Shown one piece after another: positions 34,451 through 43,254 of a DNA stretch of 43,863 nt (position 1 is the stretch's first letter; each line of letters begins with the position of its first letter). Source of the DNA: Cladosporium sp. IMV 00045 (taxonomy: Eukaryota > Ascomycota > Dothideomycetes > Cladosporiales > Cladosporiaceae); assembly GCA_001931905.2 (NCBI GenBank), contig MSJI02000833.1, positions 1 to 43,863 on the forward strand. The letters run 5' to 3'. A program made the position numbers and the translations under genes. The notes beneath the pieces were generated by a model, which worked only from the letters and a program-made list of their open reading frames with translations, searched no databases and was not told the DNA's origin.

Positions 34451-34554
34451 ACACCCGTGACGCAGTGGCTTAGCGTGTCGTTCTTATACGCGTTCCCCTC
34501 ACGGGGAACCCGCATGGTAATGCGAAAGTCGAGGGTTCGAATCCCTCCGGGTAT
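34451..34554 (+). tRNA. tRNA-Ile (anticodon TAT) with a 31-nt intron
   Basis: The D arm is ACGC/GCGT. The anticodon loop CTTATA-A carries anticodon TAT. The T arm is GAGGG-TTCGAAT-CCCTC with a perfect B box, and the acceptor stem is ACACCCG/CGGGTAT. The intron, about 34489-34519 after base 37, contains a 7-bp hairpin GTTCCCC-TCAC-GGGGAAC. Intron-bearing tRNA-Ile(UAU) is common in eukaryotes, and the D-stem/anticodon layout matches. Oddities are a C-A mismatch at acceptor pair 2-71, a T-T mismatch closing the anticodon stem, G at the discriminator position, and no oligo-T terminator until the T tract at 34630. It may be functional or partly decayed; exact intron ends are inferred. Confidence 0.72.
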
Positions 34555-35179
34555 GTCAATATTCTTGAACTTGGCTTCATAAGTTCTTGCTCTGACATCC
34601 TTACTAGGTGTACATGTTGCTTTCGATACTTTTTTTTTTTATTTTTTTTTATTTTTTTAATTAATTTTTTTTTTTTTTGGGTCATTTGTGATTGTTGATT
34701 GTGCTTTTTGCTCCCTGCCAGTTGATCTCATCTAGGTAGGTAAAGTCTATAGGTACTTTGAAGTGCTTTAAAAGCAATCACTTTCATGCCGATTCGAGTC
34801 GATCGGCATCCATGTCAATGTCTGAGAGCATCCATTCTTCCCGCACTTCAACGAGGTAACATGAGCATCTAAAAGTCCTCTGGACAGGGCTTTGTGTACG
34901 AGATGCCTAGAGAGCAGGAAGCAGTGAGAGCCTTCGAAGACAGACGATGCGGAAGGGAGGCTGTCTCCTCACGCGCTTTGATATGCGATACGATACTTCT
35001 TCCTTTCAAAAACGGCGCGTCCATCTCGGGAAGAGCTCGCGACACGGCCTTAAATTCTGATTACACGACAGCACAATATGATGGAAGAGAACGAGGAAGT
35101 AAAAACAAACTTTCTATTCCATGCTAAATTTTGACTGTTAACCCAAGAGAACATAACCTGCCTTGCACTTTCCCACTCT
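34555..35179. other. Intergenic region with a long T-rich tract
   Basis: Bases 34630-34678 are almost all T, interrupted by single or paired A. No other feature is recognised up to the THR4 stop codon. Confidence 0.45.
34630..34678. repeat. T-rich low-complexity tract
   Basis: 49 bp with only six A residues among T. It could serve as a distant Pol III stop for the tRNA-Ile or as a nucleosome-excluding element. Confidence 0.85.
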
Positions 35180-37006
35180 CTAAGCCCTCTTCTCCTCCTC
35201 AACCCTCCTAACGACAATCTCCCTCACGCCCTCCCAGCTAGCCTTAGCGTCCAACACGCGCTTCTCTCTCTGCTCGAGACCATGGAACTGCTCAGGCAGG
35301 ACAGTCTCGAAAGAAAAGCCCGGCTGGTCCTTGAGCGCCAGCTCGACGGCGTGCGAGAACTTCGCCGGGTGGGCGGTGGCGAGCGAGATGTGGTGGGCGC
35401 CCTTGCCGGCGTCGGCGATGGAGCGCAACGAAGCGGCGATGCCGATGGCGGAGTGCGGGTCGAGAATGTAGTGGCCCTCGTTCTCCGTGCCGGTGGTGGC
35501 TTTGTGGCCGTTCGCGGCGCCGTTGACCTGCTTCTGCGCGGGCAGGGTCCAGCCGTAGACTTGCTTGATGGTGTCGATGGTTTGCTTGTCGCTGACGCGC
35601 TCGGAGGCGAAGGACTCCTTGGCCGCGGCGAGGATTTCCGGGTCGACGCCGAATCCGCCGTCGTTCTTGAGCTGCGCCAGCCAGGTTTTGACTTTCTCGC
35701 CGGCTTCCATGCGGCGGCGGTTGGTCTCTTCGGTCTTGCTGGTGCGGAAGGCGAGATACCACAGCAGACGCTCGAAATTGGAGGAGACGAGAATGTCCAT
35801 GGCGGGTGCGAGCGTTTCCTTGACGCCTTCGACATGTGCCTTGGCGCCGTCCTCCTCGAAACCGCCCTCAGCCTCACGGCCGTGGACGGGGTGCTTCTCG
35901 TAGTGGCCGGTCCTCCAGAAACGGTGGAGGATGTCGTTCTCGTTGGTGGCGATGACGAGCTTCTCTGCAGGAAGGCCCATGCGGGTGGCAAAGTAGCCGG
36001 CAATGATGTCGCCAAAGTTGCCGGTGGGCACGACGAAACGGACCTTGGGGTCTGATGATCCGGTCTGGCGAGCGATGTTGAAGTAGGAGTGGAAGTAGTA
36101 GGTCATCTGCGCAAGGATGCGAGCCCAGTTGATGCTGTTGACAGCTGCGAGACGGTGAGTGCGGTTGATCTCAGGGTCGGCAAAGAGGGCTTTGACGATG
36201 TCCTGTTACTGTCAGTATGTAATCGAGCTGCTTTAGCTGTTAAGATCCTTACCTGGCAGTCGTCGAAAGTGCCCTCGACGGCAAGATTGTGTACATTGGC
36301 GTCCAAGACAGTAGTCATCTGAGCCTCTTGAATCGGGCTGACCTTGCCCTTGGGGTGCATGATGAACACACTGACATCCTTCTTGCCACGGAGACCGTAA
36401 ATGGCAGCAGAGCCGGTGTCACCACTGGTTGCGCCAACAACGGTCAGGTGTTCTCTGATCTGTCCCTCGTCTTTACCACTGTTTCTGCGGGTGAGGAAGT
36501 ACTCAAACAAGTTTCCAAGGAACTGAAGAGCGACATCCTTGAAAGCAAAGGTCGGGCCGTGGAAGAGTTCCAGCAGGTGGAGGTTCTTCTCTTGGTCAAG
36601 GGTGGTGATCGGTACGATGTTGTCTGCGCGGAAAGTGCCGTAGCTCTTCTTGATGATCTCCTTGAGATCGGCTTCGGGGATCTCATCGCGGGAAACGTAG
36701 AGGGAGAAGATCTCAAAGGCGAGGTCTTGGAAGGACAGATCCCGCCATCTTGTCTGCCAGTCGGATGGGAGGGAGGGGATCTCTTCGGGAATGAACAGGC
36801 CGCCGTCGTTGGCGAGACCCTTCAGGACGACGTCTTCGAAGGAGAGCTGGGTGGCTTCTCAGCGTAAGCTCCAGTGCAATTTGTGCCATACCAATTGACA
36901 ATTGTTGATGCATCTTGTATAATGCGCCGGATGGCGGGGTTCAACGTACGTCGTAGGAGCCGCCACGCGTGCTCAGGTAGCGCTGGGAGGCTGTGTGGGA
37001 GACCAT
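35180..37006 (-). CDS. THR4: Threonine synthase
   Basis: This PLP lyase converts O-phosphohomoserine to threonine. Exons 37006-36950, 36846-36253 and 36202-35180 give 557 residues (yeast Thr4 has 514). The first join restores the family start SQRYLSTRGG-SYD-LSFEDVVLKGLANDGGL. The PLP lysine is about Lys122 in GPTFAFKDVALQFLG. VVGATSGDTGSAA (about 160) is the phosphate/PLP loop, and VVPTGNFGDIIAGY follows in exon 3. The C-terminal region (about 440-557) is longer than in yeast and includes an Ala/Lys-rich segment. The gene is divergent from het-C, with 606 bp between start codons. Confidence 0.95.
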
Positions 37007-37612
37007 GATGTGAGAGTCACGGTGCTATGAGAGATATGAGAGGTGTAGTGTGTATGGTATGATGGTATAGACAGGACTTCGACATGTACTCCAATAATGC
37101 CCTCTCACAGCGGCATGACTGGGCCAAATTTCTGGCGGGGCCCTACTCTCAGCCATTGGTCCCTTTGCGATGTCGGCGCCACGCGCGGGCTCGGCCTTAA
37201 TTGCAGCCAGCCAGCCCTGTCGCTGGAGAGTGTGCTGGCAAGGCTGAGAAGCGCGGGTGCTAAATTGATTAATCGATCAATGATCAATCGATCTTGACGT
37301 ACGCTTTAATGAAACACAGTTCTCTTTGTAGACGCTCGTTTACGTAGACGCTCATTTGGAGCCACGAAGGAGCAACATCCAAGCAAGGTCAGCCCGTGAC
37401 GAACCGACCAGTTACGTCAGGCGACAGCTGAGCCACTTCGCCCACACAACAGCCCGAACCCACTACAACGGACAGACTCACAAACTCACAAGACACCTGC
37501 GCCATCCCGTGGTACGACACACACACCTGATACGACCGTTTGCTATATCTCTCCGTCGCCCATGAGCGGCGCTCCTGTCTCCTGATCTGACATTGCAACA
37601 ACATATCCAATC
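37007..37612. promoter_or_regulatory. Divergent promoter region of THR4 and het-C
   Basis: 606 bp. A TGACTCTC sequence near the THR4 ATG resembles but does not match the Gcn4/CPC1 site. A short patch around 37260-37290 repeats TCGATCAAT-type words. No TATA box is recognised. Confidence 0.4.
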
Positions 37613-40024
37613 ATGGCAAACACCAAGCTCCTCATTCTGCTGGGCCTCATTGTGCTCTTGTGTCTGGCCACTCCCTCTCATGCCTTTGGTGCCGGTAACA
37701 TCGCCTCGATCTCCAAGATCGAAGGCCACAATTGGCGCCATGGCGATATCGAAGACATGCTCGAGAAGGTCGCATGCTTGAAGGGCCACAAATGGTCCAG
37801 CATGATGATCAAGCGCGTCTATTTTGGAAACTGGCTCCGCGACTACTCCCAAGCTGTCGACGTTGGAACTCTCAAGGGCGTTCAAGCAGACACAATCAGA
37901 GTTCTCGTTTGGGTCCTTGCCTTCATGTCTTTTGGCTACGCTACTGCTGAGTTCGAAGTCACTGCTGAGCGTCTCGGCACGTACAGACCCGAAGAGCACA
38001 TTGACAACCCCAAGGATTACGCCGACAACGAAGATGCGAGAAAGTATGATGAGCGCTTGCGCGGTCCCGTCCACCCGGACGAGCTTGCTGTAGACCCCGA
38101 CACTGGCATGAAAAACTACATTGCCAACGAACGTGGCGGCTGGGCGACTTCTACGGGCTATGTCAAGTACAGCTTTGCTCGTGCAATCCACTTTGGACGC
38201 ATGTACACCCATGGTGCTAACAAAGGACGCGAGGAGGACCTCTGTGAAGCACTGAGATGCCTGGGACAGGGACTTCACTGTGTTGAAGACTTTGGTGCCC
38301 ATACCAACTACGTCGAGCTAGCTCTGCGCGAGCTGGGCTACAGCAACGTTTTTCCTCACGTTGGTGTCAATGCAGGTATCAACTTGCGTGGCAAACATAC
38401 CTTCCCGCTCGTCACTGGAACTTTCGGAGGTGTGGATTTCCTCCACTCTGTCCTTGGTGAAGCAAACGATCACATCACTCAGACCGAAGTCGAGGAGATG
38501 GATGCTGCTCTTTCACAAGCTCAGGGAGGTCAGGGAGGAAACGCTTCCGGTAGCCGTGGCTTTGGTGGCCCTTCATCTGGTGGAGGCGGCACAGATCTCA
38601 TTAGCCTCCTAGCCAAGGTGCCTGGCACAGGCGGTCTCATTCAAGAGGCAAATGACCTTAAAGCAGCTTCGGATGCTGAAGCTGCTCGTCAAGCTGGCGG
38701 TGGCTACAGCGCCTCTCGTGCTGATCCCACTTTTGCTGCCCCTCCTGGCTCAGAGGGTGGACCACCCGGTCCTAATGTTCCTGGCACCGATATCGACCCT
38801 CAAGCTGCCATCAAGAAGATTTACCCGATTCTGGCGTTCCGTGACAAGGTTGTTCGCACCATCTCCAACATTGTCAGCAAGATCCCTGGTCTTGAAAAAA
38901 TGATTGAAACCATCGGTGAGAGAGTCACTCTATTCATCATGGGTTTGCTAGCACCTTACATCAAGCCCATCATCGCTGCGGCATCCAATTCGCTTAAGAC
39001 CGGCAGCAGCACTGTCGTTGACGCCAGCGCGAAGCAACAGTATCTCGTCTGGGACGATCCCCACTGCACGGACCCGACTCACTCGATGCTTTCCAAAGAC
39101 CACTTCAGCAATATCCTCAACCAGCCAGCCGGCGAGCTCGCCTCCGCAATCTTGCAATACGTCGCTCCGCGTGTAGTGTACGCCATGGACCACCCGGACG
39201 TGCCAGAGAACGAGGTCTTGGACGATGTTTGCAGAATCTTCCACCACCCTGCCATTCGCGACAACAACCTCGAGGCTCACAGAAACATGTTCGCGACTGT
39301 GGAGAACTGGGTTCACCACCAGCGCGACCCGAGCCACAGACTGAACAGCATTCTCAGTTCGGAGAGTGTCAAAGCAGGCAAGAACCATGTAGTACAAGAT
39401 ATGACGGGCTTCCCCAACCCTCAGGGAGGCCACAGCCACGGCGGTCCTGGTGGTCATGGTGGTCATGGATCAGCTGGCGGTATTGGCGGTATGCTTTCCT
39501 CCTTCTCGAACTCGGGCAGCTCGGGCAACCAAGGTGGTTCAAGCGGAGGAATCGGCGGAATGCTGTCCTCCATCGCCGGTTCCGGTAACAGGCAAGGCGG
39601 ATCCGGCGGTGGACTTTCCAACATCCTGTCCCAATTCTCGGGCGGTGGCCACGGCTCCAGCGGAGGCGGCATGTTCGGGTCTCGCGGTATGGACGACAAC
39701 AGCAGCAGCGGCGGCGCTCCAGGAGGCCTTGGCTACGGCACTCCGCCTGCAGCCACTGGCTCTCCTGCTCAGCAATACGGTGGCTACCAACACCCCGGCT
39801 ATGGTAACCAGCAACCTCAGCCTGCAGGCTTCCAGCCGGGAGATCATGATGCCTACCCGACTGCTTACCAGCAGGGATACGAGCAGCCTCCGCAGCATTA
39901 CCAGCAGGGCGGATATGGACAGCAACAGGGTGGATATGGACACCAGCAGGGCGGCTATGGGCAACAGCAAGGGTATAATGGAGGCTATGGCTATCAGTAT
40001 GGACAAGGCGGAGGTGGGTACTGA
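37613..40024 (+). CDS. het-C: Het-C domain protein (heterokaryon-incompatibility C family)
   Basis: The protein has 803 residues with no intron. A signal peptide (1-24, LLILLGLIVLLCLATPSHA) leads into the Het-C domain (about 25-600). Strong family blocks are HNWRHGDIEDML, KRVYFGNWLRDYSQAVDVG, YVKYSFARAIHFGRMYTHG, and LHCVEDFGAHTNYVELALRE, the last containing His222-x3-Asp226-x3-His230. Residues about 300-400 and 605-700 are Gly/Ser-rich, and the final 100 residues are a Gln/Gly/Tyr-rich repeat tail. In Neurospora, het-c alleles control vegetative incompatibility through a short polymorphic segment. In other fungi the orthologue is often a conserved secretory-pathway or vacuolar protein with unclear function, so allorecognition here is unproven. 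Confidence 0.92.
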   Translation: MANTKLLILLGLIVLLCLATPSHAFGAGNIASISKIEGHNWRHGDIEDMLEKVACLKGHKWSSMMIKRVYFGNWLRDYSQAVDVGTLKGVQADTIRVLVWVLAFMSFGYATAEFEVTAERLGTYRPEEHIDNPKDYADNEDARKYDERLRGPVHPDELAVDPDTGMKNYIANERGGWATSTGYVKYSFARAIHFGRMYTHGANKGREEDLCEALRCLGQGLHCVEDFGAHTNYVELALRELGYSNVFPHVGVNAGINLRGKHTFPLVTGTFGGVDFLHSVLGEANDHITQTEVEEMDAALSQAQGGQGGNASGSRGFGGPSSGGGGTDLISLLAKVPGTGGLIQEANDLKAASDAEAARQAGGGYSASRADPTFAAPPGSEGGPPGPNVPGTDIDPQAAIKKIYPILAFRDKVVRTISNIVSKIPGLEKMIETIGERVTLFIMGLLAPYIKPIIAAASNSLKTGSSTVVDASAKQQYLVWDDPHCTDPTHSMLSKDHFSNILNQPAGELASAILQYVAPRVVYAMDHPDVPENEVLDDVCRIFHHPAIRDNNLEAHRNMFATVENWVHHQRDPSHRLNSILSSESVKAGKNHVVQDMTGFPNPQGGHSHGGPGGHGGHGSAGGIGGMLSSFSNSGSSGNQGGSSGGIGGMLSSIAGSGNRQGGSGGGLSNILSQFSGGGHGSSGGGMFGSRGMDDNSSSGGAPGGLGYGTPPAATGSPAQQYGGYQHPGYGNQQPQPAGFQPGDHDAYPTAYQQGYEQPPQHYQQGGYGQQQGGYGHQQGGYGQQQGYNGGYGYQYGQGGGGY
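39902..39973 (+). repeat. 21-bp coding tandem repeat in the het-C tail
   Basis: Three full and one partial copies of a unit encoding QQGGYG plus Q or H (39902, 39923, 39944, 39965). Third positions vary between units, so the peptide rather than the DNA is kept. Confidence 0.85.
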
Positions 40025-40655
40025 GGTTGAGGCATTAAAGGGACGAAGATTACGAGACTATGCACGATGGATGGCTGTCATGAAGGCTAGCTTGACGTCA
40101 AGATCACCCGTGGGTGAGTGATTGAGATGAGTAGTAATTGCTTGATATTGCATGTAAACTTTCCTGAAATCCACGTGAGCGCAAGTGAAAGTGGGTACAA
40201 TGCTTTCACATGCGGAGAGACTCGATAGGTGGTTTATGAGGAATCTCAACAACTCGTTGCAAAATTGATCACAATTAGGGTGAAATCGCTTGTGAAACCC
40301 GAATAAGATAGACAGGAATAGTGCTGCATCTTCAATTTCAACCAATCAATTAGCGCCCAGCACAATGCGCCCCACTTCTGTTTCGCGAACTTCACTTCAC
40401 TTCACTATGAGACCAAACCTTAATTGTTAAACAACGCTCCAAGCTGCCTATTGACCTCGCATGTGAATGAACTCCCACACAACCACTTCCAACAGCCAAG
40501 TGAATTCCCTCCCGCCCCTCATCCAAACGCATGTGACACCCCTCTGCTCGAGTCCTCATAAATCCACTTCCCTCGCACACCCATCGACTCTCCCCTCCAC
40601 CAAACCACCTCTCCTCACAACATCGCAAACCCACAACCCAACACACACCGCAACC
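40025..40655. promoter_or_regulatory. Intergenic region upstream of the histone H4 variant
   Basis: About 630 bp. Three tandem ACTTC units lie at about 40389-40405. The last 150 bp are CA/CT-rich, as in an ascomycete leader. No divergent H3 gene is present, unlike canonical H3-H4 pairs. Confidence 0.45.
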
Positions 40656-41226
40656 ATGCCTCCCCGCCCCAGCAACAACTTCTCCCGCAAAAGCGCCCCC
40701 TCCTCCTCCGGCCTAGGCCTAGGCAAATCCGTCCCCGGCAGCAGCAGCAGCGCAAACGCTCGCGGCAAACACGGCCTGGGACTGGGCAAGAGCACGGCCA
40801 AACGGCACCGGTACGTCCATCCATGCCTCCCCTCTCCCTTTCAAAGCAAGCTCCCTAATTTCTCATTCCACAGCAAAATCCTCCGCGACAACATCACCGG
40901 CATCACCAAGCCGGCGATCCGGCGCCTCGCGCGCCGCGGCGGCGTCAAGCGCATTTCGGCGGGGATTTACGACGAGGTGCGCATGACTCTGCGTGAGTTT
41001 CTGCAGAAAGTGATCTTCAAAGCTTGCAGCGTCACCGAGATGTGTAAGCGCAAGACGGTCACGACGACGGACGTGGTGTTTGCGTTGCATCGGATGGGGA
41101 GGACGATTTATGTGAGTTTCTTGTCTTTGCTTGGGGAATGGTTTGGGGTTTTTGGATGGCGCTGACTTTTGGATATAGGGCTTTGGTGATGCGAAGCACG
41201 GTGGGATGCGTCAGCCGCATGTCTGA
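40656..41226 (+). CDS. hH4v: Divergent histone H4 variant with long N-terminal tail
   Basis: Exons 40656-40810, 40874-41111 and 41179-41226 (donors GTACGT and GTGAGT; acceptors CACAG and ATATAG) give 146 residues; canonical H4 has about 103. The fold region is plainly H4 ([47 protein letters not shown]). It departs from the nearly invariant family at many sites, for example [22 protein letters not shown] in helix 2 and ALHRMG where K91 is usually found. Equivalents of K12, K16 and K20 survive (Lys45, Lys49, Lys53). The tail is about 33 residues longer and Ser-rich, with GLGLGKS present twice (19-25 and 40-46). A 12-residue C-terminal extension follows GFG. H4 variants of this kind (hH4v) have been reported in Neurospora. 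Confidence 0.92.
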
Positions 41227-41607
41227 ATGAGTGTTGGAGTGATTGGTGTCTGAGTGACAGTATCAGCATGGCGTTCTGAGGTTTTCGAAATGGGTTGACA
41301 ATGTGGAGTTTGGGAATGATTGCCGGCATCGCAGTTGGGCTAGAACATGTCCATGATATGGCGTTTGGGGATCGATGGAACGATGCATCGCTTGGTCTGG
41401 ACTCCAGTAAAATATCGAAACGATTGGAGGGTTTAGATGTTCGGGAAAAACCATGAATCGATCGAACATTGCCCTTCATCACCTGGTGGGGCGGAATGAT
41501 CCTCCTCGACCAACACGGAATACAAGAAGAAAACCGCCGACCTTTCACCCAACTCTTTCCAATCTATCACCACACACCATCCCCCTGCCCCTCTCCTCAA
41601 CCTCACT
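41227..41607. other. Convergent 3' intergenic region
   Basis: About 380 bp between the stop codons of the H4 variant and the af470-like gene, presumably both 3' UTRs. Confidence 0.45.
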
Positions 41608-42530
41608 TCACTCATAAGGATCCCTCTCCGCCAACCCATCATGCTCCCCCGCCTGACTCCTCGCCATCCTCCCCGCACTAGTCTTCAACAACCCCCTCCT
41701 AGCATCCACCATCGGACAGGCCCAAAGCCCATCCTCCGTCCTAACCCTCGCACTCGGCAGTCCCGAAACATGACTATTAACATGAATCGTCTCCCAATTC
41801 CCCTTGGGGACATGATAAGTCTCGTGATAAATACTCATATGCGGCCACTGCTTGACGTGCCTGTTCCACCACATCCAGCCCTTCATGTGCTCCTCGGCGT
41901 GAGCAAACTTATGCAGTCCTTCCACGGTTTGGAAGTAGCAGACGGTCAGGGTTTCGTTCTGCGTCGTGCGCGTCGAGGCGTTCAGCCAGGAAGTGGCGCC
42001 CAGGAAGCCGAAGTCCTCGGCGTGCGAGTCTAGATTCTTTACCATGGATTGGAAGTAGTCGCCGATGTCTTTCACGCCGGGCGCGAGCAGGCCGAGAGGG
42101 TGGTTGTTGCGGAAGCCGATGAGGAAGACTACAATCTCGGAATCGGCGGGTTGCGAGCCGTAGGTGCCGTCTGCGTTGGGGAAGGCTGTGGAGAATTTGT
42201 TCATGATCACGCCGGTCATGAGGGGGTTGGGTTTCCATCCTAGGGTTGTGGCGGCTGTGTTGGCGAGGGAGAGGAGGATATAGGTCGTTGCTGGGATGAG
42301 AGCAGGGCGGCCGAGGAGGAGGAAGAGGAGGGATTGGAGGAGGGCGCCGAGGGCGAGCCAGGTTGTGATTGTGAATTGGTCGCGGATGAACTGTATGGTG
42401 TTAGCTGTGGTTTTGTTCGCTTTTCTGTGAATCAAGGTGCTAGGAGACTCACGCCTTGCGCTCCAGCAACGCCAAAGAAAGCGCTCTTCGGCCTCTTCTC
42501 CTCGGGAGACAGAAGTGGTTTGAACGCCAT
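41608..42530 (-). CDS. af470/DUF4188-type membrane monooxygenase-like protein
   Basis: Exons 42530-42453 and 42390-41608 (GTGAGT..CAG) give 286 residues. After a short cytosolic start there are two hydrophobic segments, about 37-53 (WLALGALLQSLLFLLLG) and 57-75. The globular domain then begins around VIMNKFSTAFPN and includes FLIGFRNNHP, DIGDYFQSMVKNL and FGFLGATSWLN. The hallmark C-terminal blocks are CYFQTVEGLHKFAHAEEHMKGW and HMSIYHETYHVPKGNWE, with a dense set of His and Trp residues. This is the antibiotic-biosynthesis-monooxygenase-like family to which the fumagillin-cluster protein Af470 belongs. No biosynthetic cluster surrounds it here, so a housekeeping or detoxification role is equally possible. 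The frame upstream of 42530 is read-through of the 5' region and is not used. Confidence 0.8.
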
Positions 42531-43254
42531 CTTTGTTGATTGATGAGTGTCGCTCTGCAATAGGCAGGTCAATGATAATCAAGTAAGCTATGAAGATATC
42601 GCAGACTGCCGGGCTCGTCTGATCGTGCTCGTAATTATAATAAGCAGCTGCACCAACACAGGCCAACGACCTGAATACTTATAACCAGCGCCACACGAGC
42701 TGAAAGACCAGCAACTCAGCTGCTACGGCCGACCGATCAAACGAAAGGTATTACTGTGATGACACTGCCGGAGTCTATAAGGGCCACTCACACACTTACC
42801 TCTGTAGCGCACGTCTAGTTGTGGTGCCTGCGTGCTGCCAATTGCTTACTGCTGCTCAGCTCTCGGACGAGAAGAAGGTCGATCGGTGGCTTTCAAGCCC
42901 ACTTTCGTCCGCTTCTTACGGCCGCAAAGCCGGGTTTTGTAGAGTGGAGGAACTACATGTACGGTTTATGATGACATGAAGGGTTGTTTTATTATGCCAT
43001 CGTTCGTACACAAAATGATAGAGCTACCAGATATGATCATGACTACCTTGGAATGATGGGTGGGACAAAAGCAGGTGTCGATGGAGAATGGAATGCTCGC
43101 TCGCACTTACGGACGCATCTTCAAGTACACACGCATGACAGAATACGTCAAGATACCTTCGATCGACGAGACAGAAGGTTAATGGCAAGGTATTTGACAA
43201 GGGATTATGAAGATTGGTCATGTGCTTGTTTCGAATATTATTGATTCAACACTG
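42531..43254. other. Intergenic region upstream of the af470-like gene
   Basis: About 720 bp. On the minus strand a TTATAAG element about 150 bp upstream of the ATG (near 42680) may be a TATA box. No gene is supported. Confidence 0.4.

Noticed and set aside
37007..37030. Gcn4/CPC1 site upstream of THR4
   Set aside because: The sequence is TGACTCTC, not TGACTCA, and lies in the probable 5' UTR.
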